Positions 11,746 through 23,955 of a DNA stretch of 64,000 nt are shown here, one piece after another. Position numbers and translations under genes: made by a program. The DNA is from Sphagnum compactum (lineage: Eukaryota; Bryophyta; Sphagnopsida; Sphagnales), in contig OZ234504.1 in assembly GCA_965153455.1 (NCBI GenBank), positions 1,116,001 to 1,180,000 on the forward strand. The letters run 5' to 3'. Numbering within the stretch: the first letter of the stretch is position 1; each line of letters opens with the position of its first letter. The notes beneath the pieces are model-generated. The model worked only from the letters and a program-made list of their open reading frames with translations, was not told the DNA's origin and ran no database searches.

Positions 11746-13137
11746 TCCACAAATATCTTCGATGGAATTGACTTTGGAATGAAGCTTGATGAAGCATCCA
11801 TGTGACTTCGCCCATACAAGAAAGGAAGAAAGGAGGAGGCAGAGGAGGTTTTTTTCTTTCTTTCTTTCTTGCTTGATTGAGAAGGAAAGAGCGAGGAGGG
11901 TATGAAAAGGAGGAAAAGCAACCAGAACGGCCTCTGATTTCTCCAAGGAATCTCAATGTTCTCCAGGACCTGAAAAAAACGACGGCCACAACAGCCTCAA
12001 ATTTCTTCAAGGAATCTCTCATTCTCCACAAGGTCCTCTCTCTCTGCTTGCCTTCTCCAGACAACAAGGAGGAGGAAAGGTGGTTTCAGGAGCACGTAAG
12101 TAATAACAACAACTTTCCACCGCTATTTGACGAACCTGATCACCGCCCAAATCCAAGGAAGGTCGGTCGGTCGGTCGGTCGTCAGCGGCGGCCCGAGAGC
12201 TCGCCGCGGGGGCCACTCAAGCGATCGCGGTCGCAAACGCAGCAAAGGATGGCTGGCCGTCAGTAGTTGTAGCCAGCCAGCGACCGAAAGGCGGCGACTA
12301 GTTGATCCCCCGCCCGCTACAAGACAGCTGGTGTACAGTGAAAAATGTCACTGCCTGCCATTTTCAGCGGAGGAGGAGAAGGGGGCTGTGGGACCGACTG
12401 AAAGTCGGTGGCTGGCCTGCCACCTCGTGTACGTACTTATAAATACTTGACACAATGGTCTGTTTGCGTGGGCGGGCGCGTTGCCTGCAGTGTCCACTGA
12501 AAGGGCCACACTGCACACCCAAAACGTTCCAAATTTCCACGTTCCACACTGCGCTTTCTGGCAATGCTATTAGCTGCTGCTGCTGCTGCTTCTCACTGGC
12601 CATGCAATCATGGCATTTGATTAGCTTTCTTTGTTTGTCCATTCCAGATTCCACACCCATCTTTTTTTGCCCTCCCTGGACTCATGATGCCAACTCTGAG
12701 TTGTGGTTGTTTATCCAATGTCCCCACCCCCGCCCCCCCCAAGTGTAGTTTAGCAACACAAGGCAATTTAGAGGCTCTCATCTTTGTAAAGGATATTGAG
12801 GGAATATTATGCCACTTTTGAGGTTCCTTCCATTTGCATAATTCTCAATCAAGATCACCTGGGTTAATTAGATGACCTCGTCTCCTGTCCATATACAATT
12901 TACCACAATAATCAAATGTCCTTCTTAGCCTCCATAATTTAACATGATTTTCCTTTTCCAAAAATGTTACCTTCCTTTTGCAACAACATAATCATCCTTT
13001 TTCCAAGAGGTGAGACAAAATCTTTTATGAAGGAGAATAGGTGCACCCTTCGCCATTGTGTCGATTGCGCCTACAAGCTCACCCTGCCAAGCTCGCTTGC
13101 AAGCTTAAAGTTTGACACGATGGTAAAGGGCTTGCCC
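11746..13137. other. GC-richer segment enclosed by inverted repeats; gene-like but unidentified
   Basis: In contrast to its surroundings, this 1.4-kb stretch is GC-rich at its centre (about 11820-12760). It contains a (GGTC)n run at 12163-12181, a (GCT)n run near 12573 and TATA-like sequence CTTATAAATA at about 12436 that can be read on either strand. Overlapping open frames of 97-129 codons exist on both strands (for example 11877-12266 plus), but none matches a family I recognise. It could be a promoter and 5' exon of a host gene, possibly captured between transposon ends, or a decayed gene. Function unknown. Confidence 0.4.
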
Positions 13138-13440
13138 ATTCTCTAATAAAGTTAAGCACTAATAGAATCTTTTTTAGTGTATTTGGAGGGCGTGTTATCA
13201 TGAAACATTGTCCTCCACTAATGGTGGGTCATTTCAAAAGTGAAATGCTGGCTCCAACATTTCCAATAGGCACTCCACTTTTCAAAATGTCTTCACCTCT
13301 TTTCTTCCATGATACCCGTTGGGTTTCAAGGGAAAAATGAAAAAAAAAATTCTGCCAATGTTTACACAAGGTAACCCCCTCAAAGTGGGTTGTTCCTTAA
13401 GGAAGGAGCACTCCTTGGGCATTACCATACAATATTACCA
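13138..13440 (-). repeat. Roughly 300-bp dispersed repeat, copy B (right arm of inverted pair)
   Basis: On the minus strand it reads GGTAATGCCCAAGGAG, a block with ACCCAACGGGTATCATGG, TTTTGAAAAGTGGAGTGCC and ACACGCCCTCCAAATACACTA, in the same order as copies A and C. No matching target duplication was found outside copies A and B. Confidence 0.7.
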
Positions 13441-16098
13441 AAAACGAAAGGTGATTTTCTTGCTATGTTGGGGCTGGGAATGAATGAAGAGAGGCAAAAG
13501 TTCTTCTCTCTCTATCCTAATATGTTGGGGGCCCATGAATGAATGAAGGGTGGGAAGAGTTTCTACTTTGTTAGAGAAGGAAATGAGTTCATATGTATAC
13601 TACATCAACACGTTTTATCCAAGTAATTTGCAAATCCCACAATAGTATTCTCAATAATATGCTAGCCACAATCATGGTAGCCCCAAGATTAATTGCAAAT
13701 CCATGGCAACCCTTTAGATTTGATGTCACATTTCTTATCCAAGTTCACTATTCTTTTGGAAATTTTGACATTTTTGCAACTGTATATGCTAGCTAAGTTG
13801 CAATTGAATTTTAGGGCAGATTCTGTCCATTTGTTAGGTAAATTTGGGTAAATTTGATTGCAGAATCGTCTTTGTTTTGTAATCGGCAGCTGCTTATAAA
13901 ACTGAGGACAATGTGTGCAACTTGGTCATCTGATAGGAAAAATGGATTGCATAATGAAATCAGTTCATGGATTGCATAACAACCCTTTGTACAAGGTGTG
14001 CTGCCCATCTCACCCTCTTGGGCTCATTGGGCAGCTTACCCTCCACAGTGAATAGGGTCATACTCATTCCATAACTCTCCAGGCAACTTTTGGGTGTTGG
14101 ATATTTTATTTCAGCCTCTTTAAGCATGCAACCTCACTTATCTCTGAGAGTTCCAATGTCCAACTATCTGTTTCAAATTGATTTTGTGTCAAAATGGCAA
14201 TGTGTGTACCATATCACATTTGTCTATAAACATTGTCGTTTTATGTTAACCATAGTACTTAGGTTCAAAATGGAAATTAGCCTCTCCAATGAATGATATT
14301 ATGAGGTGGAGAATTGATTCCCCTTTAGGATTTGAACTAGTTCCATTTGGGGGGTGTAATATTTTGCATAAAGATGCTATTGGATTTTGTTGCCTTTATA
14401 AAGGGTATCTAGTTGTATTGCAAGAGAAGTTATTGAGCATTGTCTAGGATTTTTAGCCAGAATGAATTGCTAGATTCAATTAACCTTGGTTAAATCACAT
14501 GTTACGTGTAGACTCTAGGTATATTCTAATGGATTTTAAATCATGCAGGCAGAACACTGTGGCTTTATTTGTAGTCTAATACTAATAACATGTCATATTG
14601 GCCACTCGGTAATGGGAATTTGTGTCAATATGATTTAGCTATCAATGATTTGAAGAATCAACTATACATGTTGGAACAAATGGCCTACAATTGTATCAGG
14701 AGAATAGTTTAAGTGTCATGGAAAATTTATAAAGTCTAAAACTATTTCATACTAAGAACTAGGTTTTCCACTGAAGCACCAATTTGGTTTAATTCCAAAG
14801 TGAGAAATGAAACGTGCACAAATCAAGTGGTGTATAGCATTAGATTTTTTACTTTACTTTCCCAACAAGTTTGATGTCATGCGATTGGTAGAACTTATCG
14901 AAGGTGTTTATAAATCAACATTCACACAAAATTACCTAATATAATTTGGACACTGTGAAAAATTTCAACATCATTTGGAATACAACATATTCGGTGTTCT
15001 CCATGTTGTTATGACATCACCACATAGGACTAGAGCCATGACATCAACCAAGGTCCAAGTTTTCAATTTGCCAAAATTTTGTTGGAAGAGTATGTCATCT
15101 GTGCGCACATGTGGAGTTGCTCAACATACTTTGGCTATGCAAAAAAAGTTGAATACTTTGTGCAAATAAAGCATATTTGGAAGAACGTAGGTTTGAAAAA
15201 ACTAATCAATATCTCGTTCTTTTGTCAATATGTGTCCATGAAATGGATCACAATTACTTATATAAGTTGCATGTCACTTATACAAAGTAAAGTATTCATT
15301 AATATGCAAGTACTTTGTCCATTCAAAAAGAAGTACTTTGCATCAAAATATTTGGTGGTCATTATGTTAGCATGATTCACAATTTCAAGAGACATTATTG
15401 TGTCATCACACCAAATCACATACCTGAATTCAGATTTGTATAGAATTATATGTTCAAGAATTGAGTATCCAAATTTTTAGTATGGTAAATCTTTGTGTTT
15501 ATGAATAGAATTGGAGAAAACTAAATTTGGTGCCCATAAAATCCCTATAACAATGAACATTTGGTTTGTTTCCACAGGACAAAAAAGTCAAAATGAAAAC
15601 GAATAAAGCATGTGGACCACCAAGTTGTTACATCTAAACCTTCATGTCAACTCCTTGTACTCATCAAGTAAAAACCACCTCATTAATGCTACCATCTTTA
15701 TTCTAAACCTTCAATACAAGTTACACCCTTTCCATCCTACTAATTGAACATACCAACAACTAATACTTAAAAAGTACATACATGTTATGTATATACTTCT
15801 AATACCTATTATTAATACATACCTTATCTATATTAATCATATATATGAAATTTGAATATAAACATAATCCTAATATATAATTAATTGAATTATAGTTTTT
15901 CTTCAACAACTAATATATTTTTACCCACATAGTTTTCAATTATAAAAAATAATGTCCTCTTTGCTTGCTACATATATACCAATTCACTTCATGTTAATTT
16001 ACTATTGACTCTTTTGGTTTGCCTATCTTAGTAATATCTTTTTATTTACATGTGGGTAATTTTCATTACCTAACAATTATCATTACTATAAATGAAAA
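13441..16098. other. AT-rich stretch with no recognised gene
   Basis: No family motif was seen on either strand. Open stretches of 64 and 98 codons at 14975-15375 overlap in different frames and have no recognisable domain. Nothing else can be supported here. Confidence 0.45.
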
Positions 16099-16103
16099 GG
16101 ATC

Positions 16104-16449
16104 TAAAGAACTTGTGGTAAGAACTCATTTGATTTTATTTGTAATTGAATATTACAAGAGAATCATTATACAAAGCGATACTACATTGAAAAAATTTATA
16201 TATGTGAAATATCTTTTAGGAAATGGTGGTAGAAGAAATTTTACAACATAGTTAAAATGTTGCATGTAGTCAACTAGGTTAATAGATTGCGCGATATTGT
16301 TTAGAGTTAGAAGTGGCAATGGCTTTAATTAACTAAAGCTTATGTATTTAATTCCATGCAATTAACTAATTTTATTTTATTATATAAAATTCGTTCATGC
16401 TAATAAAATATGTCAATAGGGTGTGCACTTTTGACATTTGCATTTTACA
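16104..16449 (-). repeat. 3' LTR of the copia element
   Basis: Aligns along its length with 25798-26162: shared words include ACTTGTG(G/A)TAA, TTTGTAAT(T/C)GA, GTGAAATATCTTTTAGGAAA versus GTGAGATATGTTTTAGGAAA, ATGCAATTAACTA and AGGGTGTGCACT. On the minus strand it begins TGTAAAATG, directly preceded by the polypurine tract. The expected terminal CA on the minus strand is degenerate. Confidence 0.85.
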
Positions 16450-16459
16450 TCCCTCTTTC
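16450..16459 (-). promoter_or_regulatory. Polypurine tract
   Basis: The minus strand reads GAAAGAGGGA immediately before the 3' LTR. In LTR elements this RNase H-resistant tract primes plus-strand DNA synthesis, so its exact position supports the LTR boundary. Confidence 0.7.
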
Positions 16460-16474
16460 ACACCTTACCACACT

Positions 16475-16510
<36 letters not shown>
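16475..16510. repeat. (AT)n microsatellite
   Basis: An uninterrupted run of TA dinucleotides lies just inside the 3' LTR of the copia element. Confidence 0.9.
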
Positions 16511-16539
16511 TTATCCTAACAACTTTTCTAGATTATAAA

Positions 16540-16965
16540 CTCTTATTTGTGTTATTAAAAATAATAAAATTTGATATTTCTTAAAGGTTTCATAAAAATG
16601 TTTGCATCTTATTCTTGTGTAGGAACATTTATATTGTTTTTATCTACTTTCCCCTAAATATAGTGGTAATGGAGCTCAATGTGCTTGTATTTAGTGTGTA
16701 AGATGAGATTTTTCACAAGTTTTTTTTGTACTATAATTATCACAAAACAATTTGGTGGGTCTTTGTTCATTGTTAAATTTAGCTAATAAGGTTTTACTTG
16801 CAACATTGTTTCTTTCACTCTATCCACAAGGGATTTATATTCTATTTTAGTTGTGGATAACATTATTGTGAACTACAATTTGCTATTTCAGTATGCCAAA
16901 ACATTTTTATTCGAAAAGATCATCCATGTAGTTGATTTTCTCTGATTAATGTCCCTTGCCCAATT
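16540..16965 (-). pseudogene. Copia RNase H domain relic
   Basis: On the minus strand, blocks resembling the copia RNase H occur in order: GKGH, a degenerate SSTEAEY region, and then KHIELHYHYI followed by a VPTQE segment and DANIFMKPL, the characteristic end of copia pol. Several stops and frameshifts break the domain. It lies between the reverse transcriptase block and the polypurine tract, as expected. Confidence 0.8.
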
Positions 16966-17139
16966 TACATGCACAAAACTTGTTAATTTCAAATTAATTT
17001 TTTTGAAAAAAAACTCATTCATTGATCATAGATTTGACATATCATAAAATCCTATGAGTTACATCTAGGTGTGGATGCTACGGAGTAAACATGAATATGT
17101 TCATACAATTAATTGAAAGGGAATATGGCCAAGTGTTAG

Positions 17140-18050
17140 TTAGATATACAAAACTTCCCATTTGGATTTGAGAAAAAAAAAAAAATCTTTGCTTTTGATC
17201 CCATATTTAATTGCAACCTTATCTAATTACAAAGTAAAACCTTCTTCCATTAGTGTTTTAACATGATTTATCATACATTTTATACTTCTTTAATAACTGG
17301 TATACATAGTCCTTAGTATAGTAGTAACACAACCTAAGGTAGATAAACAAACTCTATTCCAATGTAAAGAAAGAGAAGATCTAGCCTTGAAATTTCAAAG
17401 CCCCTTTCTAGGCTCTTTTGTAAGAACTACAACATAGTAATATCGTTTCCTATTAGTAAAAGGTCATCCACATATAACACTATGATCGTGTGATGACCAT
17501 TTATAAAAAAGTAACAAATTGTGGTTAGATGCAATTTGTTCATTTTTTATTCTTGTAGGAATTTATCAATTCAAATGTACCAAGCACATTCAATTTCTTT
17601 CAACCCATAAATTGCATGTAGGAGTTTATAGACTTTTTATGAGCCTCCATCATGGTGCAACCCTTTAGGTAGCTCCATAAACACCTCATCATCCAAGTCC
17701 CCATTCAAAAATGTTATTTTATCAATGTCTAAGTGTTTGATGGGCCAGTTTCTTAGAACAATTAAATTCATAATTACAAATGTCTAATTGTTCACTTCAT
17801 AGTTTGTACAAATGTTTCTTGGTAGTTGATGCTTTGTGTTTGTTCAAACCCATGTGCAACCCATTATTTCACCTTGAACTTTTTGATAGTTCCATCTATC
17901 ACTAGCTTGGTCTTAAAGACCCATTTTGACATTATTGGTGCCTTTCCTTTGGTTCAATCCACAATCTTCAAAGTTTCATAGTTTTATACATATTGATTTT
18001 AACTCTTTACTCATTCCTTATTTCCAATGAGCATGGGTCATGACTTCAAC
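17140..18050 (-). pseudogene. Copia reverse transcriptase relic
   Basis: On the minus strand the N-terminal block reads KWVFKTKLVIDGTIKKFKVK, then GFEQTQSINYQETF, then a FLNGDLDDEVFMELPKGL block, YKLLHAIYGLK, and the catalytic YVDD at 17463-17474 within LYVDDLLLIGN. These are the ordered signature motifs of copia reverse transcriptase, the enzyme copying element RNA to DNA. The catalytic aspartates survive, but several in-frame stops and shifts inactivate the protein. Confidence 0.88.
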
Positions 18051-18229
18051 ATAACTTGGTTCTTGCATCTCAATACAGAACACAAAATCTTTCAAGTGTT
18101 CTTGAGGGTTTGTGCATGTGACTAAACCATAGAAAGGAAGTTTGTTGTTACTCTTCAAGATTCACCACAATTGTTGGTGGAACTAACTCCTCTACAATGG
18201 TTGCTTTGTTGGTTGATCTTGTAGGAGCT

Positions 18230-19020
18230 CATGCAACTTTGGTGGTGAATTTTCTAGTGACAAATTTTTCATCTCATTAACATTCGTCTTGATGTTTGAT
18301 TAATTTAGTCTTTTTTTTGTAAGCGGTAGCATTGTCATGTCACCTTGTTCAACATGTTAAGGTCATATGATTTGTTGCACGATTCTTGGATTAATTCATC
18401 CATGACCACATTTTTTGAAATCAACAATTTTTTAATCCAAGGGTTGATTCATAGTATATAGCCTTTTGTGGTACTATCAAATCCCACTAGCATGCATATT
18501 ATACTTCAAGAATTCAATTTTATTGGTTGGTTTTGTGGCATATATACATATGTGAATGAGCTAAATATTGTCAAATGATCCACTCATAAAAACATGCTTA
18601 AATATTTTTCTTTAAGGTTAATTCTTTTGTTGGCTTTGCTTGGGCTTTGGTTTGACAAGTCTATGATGGTGTTAATGGCTTCCATTCACAAATAAGTTGG
18701 AAAATCACATGCTAGTGCAATACTTTGTGCCTCCTCAACCAACACATCTTTTTTTTTTCTTCACCCACCTTTTTGGTGTGGCGTGTGTGCGAGAGCAAGT
18801 GGCTCTGATATATATGCCTAGTTCTTGACAAAATTTGATGAATTCTCTTAACATGTATTCTACTCCTCAATCCATCCTTAAAATCTTGATCCTTTTCCCT
18901 TCCACAATTTTTACAAGTTTCTTGAAATGTTTGGATTTTGCAAAAGATAGGCTTTTGAATACATACGTTTGGAAATATGTTAAATTGATTTTGTACATAG
19001 GAAATACATCCATGCCTTTT
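18230..19020 (-). pseudogene. Copia integrase relic, catalytic core and C-terminal part
   Basis: The minus strand shows KAWMYFL at the CACTA boundary, then KHFKKLV, RIKILRMD and VEYMLREFIKFCQELGI, matching the copia integrase core spanning two catalytic acidic positions. Further on are LVEEAQSIALACDFPTYL, MEAINTIIDLSNQSPSKA and GFDSTTKGY, the usual copia path from integrase to reverse transcriptase. The integrase inserts element DNA into the genome. Frame changes and stops are present, and the N-terminal portion is separated by the CACTA insertion. Confidence 0.85.
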
Positions 19021-19459
19021 TATTAAAAGAAATATTGTATTATGAAACCATTCAATTTGTGATTAAATGCAACTAATTGTCATTTGCAATTATATTTTGT
19101 CATTTTTACAACTAGGACTTCACCATCCTTTTAACTATTATTTTTCTTGCAGTATGGTGTGATTAGTTTGTGACTATTAAGTTTTCCATCCTTCCATGTT
19201 GATTAAATTTTTAAGCTTTTCATTCAAGAATAGGCCTTTATGTCAAATTAATTACAAAAGTAATCACAACTTGGTTACATTTATGTGGTGTACCTAGGAT
19301 GTACCTTTAAAGTAAACTAGGATGTTTAAAAATATATTATGGGTATATTTATAGACTCATGTATTTATGTTGTAATGAAGGCATGTTTAGTATACATTAT
19401 ATATATATTGCGGGTTGGCTAGGTAGGCTAAATAGGTAGGGGTAGATGCACAGTCAAAT

Positions 19460-20185
19460 GACTCATTTTCAGCAGTTTTTAACTCCTTACAAGTCCATAC
19501 AAAACTTTTTTAAATGATTCAAATGGACACGGTTGTTACTTTAAAAAATATTTTTATTCTAATCTTTGAATAATACATGTTCAATCTGTTACAAGCCTTT
19601 CCAAATCTATGTGAAAACTTGTATTTAATGTAACTGATGTCATTTTTTAATTTGGAAGTCTTAATAGGAAAACTCACAAAGTCCATAAAAATAATGCCCC
19701 ATCTAAAACTTTTAAAAAATATGCTTTTGGGACAAAAAATTTGAAAAACGAACAAAAATTGCAACTCATACCTAAACCCTAAACCCTAAACCTTCAAATT
19801 TTAACCATTTAAAAGTCCCTAGCTATTACACGATTAAGGTTTTCAAAAAAAAGATTCTTCATATGAGTTTATCATCTTGTACTACATTATATATTGAATC
19901 CCAATAACAAATGTGGAATGTGAATCAATATAAAATTTTTATTTTGTGATGTTCCAGTTAGATGACTAGTCCATATTTTTTGACTTCAAAAGTTCACTAC
20001 TAGTAACAAATGAATCTTTTTATCAATAAATAACCACACAATTATTTTCATAATGAAACTATTAGTTTAAATCCAAGTCCCAATTAGTAGATCTAAAGAT
20101 ATATTAATCGCCATATGCATTTGAATAAAGGGTACCGAAGGAAAAACATCGTCTCGTCACAAAAGTGAGCCACCATAGCTTGCAT
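19460..20185 (-). repeat. Unnamed roughly 650-bp repeat, copy 3 (inverted)
   Basis: On the minus strand it has the landmarks of the copies at 5640-6260 and 7480-8175 in order: GTGGCTCACTTT, TTCATTATGAA, GAACTTTTGAAGT, ATTGATTCACATT, GGACTTTTAAATGGTTA, GGGGCATTATT and GTGTCCATTTGAA. It lies wholly within CACTA copy 2 near its left end. In place of the middle landmark around TTGGACCATATTTT it has telomere-like repeats. Confidence 0.75.
19771..19792 (+). repeat. Short interstitial telomere-like repeat (CCCTAAA)n
   Basis: Three consecutive units of the plant-type telomere repeat CCCTAAA, slightly truncated at the ends, occupy 22 bp. The two other copies of the host repeat lack it at the equivalent position. 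Confidence 0.85.
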
Positions 20186-23100
20186 TTACATGTAGGTAAA
20201 TAGGTAGGTGAATAGGTAGTAAAATTACCTAATAATTAAGTATTATATTTAATAATTATTAATAGTCAAAAGTTAATTAGTTAGTTAATAGTAATAATTA
20301 ATTAATATTGATTAATTTACTATTAACTTATGATTCACTAATTTTTTATTTAATTATTTAAAAATAAAATAATAATAAATTGTTGATGAATTATTACTAT
20401 TAACCATTTGGTAGTAGTGTAGAGTAATAGGTAGTAGGTAGGTAATTAGTGAATCCTTACTTACTTAATTAATTAATTATCTAGTTAAATAAAATTTAAT
20501 TAGTTTCTTATTTAGTTATATTATTATTTCTTTTAAAAAGGATGCAAAATATGCAATTTAGTTTGCTTAAGTTGTTTGGTTGTAAATTAGGTTGTAATTA
20601 GAAAGTGTATCCCATATATATTTTGTCTTCCATTTCCATCTTATAAATTATATAAGAAGGATGTTTTGTCTTACATTTTCATATTTAAAAAATGTGCCAT
20701 TTGAGATGAGTAATTCAAATATGCTTAATTATAAAAGTTAAACCCAAAATAAAATAAAAGTATCTATGTTCCAACCCCATAGCTTACGTAACTACATAAT
20801 TTTTTTTACCCATTTACTTAAATATTGATTTAAATTAATTTTGGCCAAAATTAATTTAATTTTCACGAATTTCACTCATTTTATGTGACGAGGTAGAATC
20901 CCATTACAACAAATTATACCATGTGGCATATTTCCATTGATCAATGTGGTGACATTGTAGGGTGTTTAAAATAGATGATGATGATCCAATTTACATTTTC
21001 AAAAAAAAATTAAAAGAAAATTTAATATGTTATCAAGAGGCAAGTAGTTAATGGGTTATATGTTAGTTGCAAAAATGGGGACTAATAGCAAGTTGCATAT
21101 GGATAATCAACATATGAGAACGTATGTGTTGACCATATACATCATCCATGTGAAATATTCTGACATTAGAAAGAATTATATTCTTTGCAACCAAGAAATT
21201 TATGACAATAAGTCCTAAATGACTATATGTATAACTTTAGTTATAAACTATTATTTTGAATTGTATGTGTAAAAAATCATAGTCATATATTCTTGGGGCA
21301 TGTCACTAGTAGATGATGAAGTGGTAACAAGATGGAGGGTATTAATTTTCATCACTTTTATTCCATCTATATGCATTATGAGAAATCATGTCCATTAAAA
21401 CCATATTATTTGGCAACTAAAGTTCCAAAACAACTAATATACAACTACACTACAATAAGAATATGGAAATATGGGCAATTAATAAATAAAATGCCACGTT
21501 AGAAAATCAAGAAATTATACTATACGGTGTAATGTACACATTATACATACAAATGTAATCAATCATGTTTAACTTTTTGGCAAGTTACACTTGAATTGCA
21601 CCTGACAACTACATTACAACTAGTGCAAATGTAACACTCAATTAGTAACTACGTTGTAACTAGTGTACAATTTTGACACGTACAATCATGCCACATGTAC
21701 ACATTTCCACCAATCATTAGACATGATACTTGCAACTAGTTGTTAAACATGATTCCTATTGATACAACTCGTGCAACTATGTTGCCATTATAGAAGTACT
21801 CCTTTTTCACTATTTTGTGACTATTGTTCAAAGTTAATAAGTTAATAATTAAACAAATTCATATTTAATCCTTAATATCTAATAGTTAATTTGACTTAAT
21901 CAATCTAATTCAAAAATTTAGTTTGTTAATTGGTTCAAATAAATAATTTATAAATCATTACACAACTAATTAATCTTTTAAACAAAACCAATTCATAGAA
22001 ACATTAAATTTAAATAATCAATCATCAATTCAAAAATTCAAATAATTAGTTTTTTGATAACTATCTATTCTACACAAATTCGTATTTAATCTTTAATCTT
22101 TAATAATAATTTTTGATTTATTAACTATTAACTTTTAATTAATATATAATTTACTTGATTATTATGAACTAATCAATTAAAATGAATAACTAAGTATTAA
22201 TTTGAATTAAATATTTGACTTCAGATAATAAATGATTATCCTTTTAATTTAGATAATTAATTATTTGAATTCAAATATTTAATTATTAGATAATACAAAG
22301 AATTAAATTTAGGAATCTATATGATTAATTATCTAAATTTTATCTAAATTCAGATCTTTAATTATCTAATAACTAAAAAAATAATTATTGAAATCAGACT
22401 AATAAATTCAGAAAAATAATGTAATTGACTATTTCAAATAATTAATTCATATAAATGATTATCAAATAATTAATTCATATAAATGATTATCAAATAATTA
22501 TTATTTAGTTGTCCAATTTACAAATTAAAAAAATAAACCCAAAGGATGTGTGTAGACTTTGTTTTAGTAGCAATTCATTTGTAACTAATGTCCAATTAAA
22601 AGCGTGAACCCATAAGTTTTGTCCCAAAATCTTATTTCACAAACTATATAAAAAAGGTGTCTTTTATGTGTGCTCACATTAAAATACATGTGTCAATTTG
22701 GGATGAGCTCAAAAAAATTTAATTGTAAAAAAAATGTAAAATAAAAAAAAAACACTTACATGGCTATTATTTAATTCACTTAACCTTTTACCTTCCCACC
22801 TACTTGTTTACCTAACTACCCAAATAGATTTTTATTTTTAGTTTTTTTCAAAATTCAATTAATATGCCATGTGTCATTTTTGATTATGCCATGTATCATA
22901 CTTTAAGATCATTATAAATGAATAATCATAATGGATGGTGGGATCAATATTTATGAAATAAACATGTGAAATAAAAAACATGACAAAATTTGGACATGTT
23001 TGATATTATAGTCCATTGGTTGGGACTTGGTTTATTATTATGAAGGTGAAGGATTCAATTCTTAATAATTGTAACCTATGTGTATTCCTAAAGGGCTAGG

Positions 23101-23480
23101 GTAAGTAAACTAACTAAGTTAGTTAGGTAGGCTAAGCTACTACCTACCTACCTTTTTCAACCTACCTAAACCTATTACCTACGTACCTATTTATGAGAAA
23201 TTATTTTTAATAATAATCTAGAAAAATAATTTTAATCTAAGTATAAATTTAAGTAATCAAATGGTCCAATGTTTACGATTCATATTCTAGTCATTCATTA
23301 TATAACACCTTAACATTATATATACTTGTCTTTAATGACTATACTTGATGAAAATTGCCACATCAAACATTCAATGACTTTTTGTCCTTTGCTACTTGTC
23401 TATTATAATTAAGGGCTTTTAATCATATACTGTTTAACATGATTACATAATCAATCATATATGGAGTCATAAATATAAAT
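20186..23480. other. Interior of CACTA copy 2, AT-rich, no gene
   Basis: Very AT-rich DNA made of TAATTAATTA-type words (20240-20530 and 21840-22500), ACCT/AGGT-rich blocks, and a zone dense in CAACTA and TTGCAACT words at 21570-21780 that resembles the subterminal arrays of copy 1. A perfect short tandem duplication (AATAATTAATTCATATAAATG and neighbours) occurs near 22437-22500. No transposase motif was seen. Confidence 0.55.
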
Positions 23481-23639
23481 TTTTTTTTTAGTGTGACATC
23501 ATGATGAGTCATCATTTGTGACTAAGCGTTGAATGTGACTTCATTATGCAACTAATAGATTTTTAATTACTGATGTTCATTATAACTTATTATAATTGTA
23601 ATTATAGTCACAAATTGACACTTTTTTTTTTTAGTGTTT

Positions 23640-23955
23640 GTAAATTGTCATCAATGAAGGTAATAAATTATTTTGATTGATCTTGAGAGCGAATAACAAA
23701 ACACTAACCCACAAAGATCTAAAGGTAATTGTTCATCCTTCTCTTTGACTCCATTGTATGTGAATTTGATTTGGGTAACATTTTGGTGTTGTTTTCCTTA
23801 CATACATTTTGAACAAATCTTGTGTACACTATTGGTAATTTAGGAAGTCCAACAATCTTTCCTATTACATACATTTTATATAGACTTTCAAAGTTCACAT
23901 GACCTCTAGCCTTTGATGTGAAATCTATTTTAGTGGACTTGTTCACTACATGCAA
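23640..23955 (-). pseudogene. Copia GAG-pre-integrase domain and integrase start, relic
   Basis: An open frame at 23955-23719 on the minus strand reads GHVNFESLYKMYVIGKIVGLPKL and then a VQNVC block, matching the copia GAG-pre-integrase domain with its His and Cys positions. After a stop it continues toward FITFIDD at about 23640-23665, which precedes the first catalytic region of integrase, and stops at the CACTA boundary. The partner half is at 18230-19020. Confidence 0.82.

Larger units (their letters stand above)
19021..23636. mobile_element. CACTA (En/Spm) element, copy 2, inside the copia integrase
   Basis: The right end is T-rich and finishes TTAGTG, complement of CACTAA. The left end reads TATTAAAAGAAA, a CACTA terminus in which both cytosines appear changed to T. 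A 3-bp duplication TTT flanks it (19018-19020 and 23637-23639). No transposase is recognised in the 4616 bp. Like copy 1 it has GCAACTA-type words near the ends and CCTA/TAGG-rich blocks inside. Removing it and one TTT makes the copia integrase frame continuous. Confidence 0.82.

Noticed and set aside
11877-12450. Overlapping plus-strand frames of 129 and 107 codons in the GC-rich segment
   Set aside because: Frames on both strands overlap and are rich in Arg, Gly and Pro because of GC-rich simple repeats; no family motif was seen, so no CDS is called.
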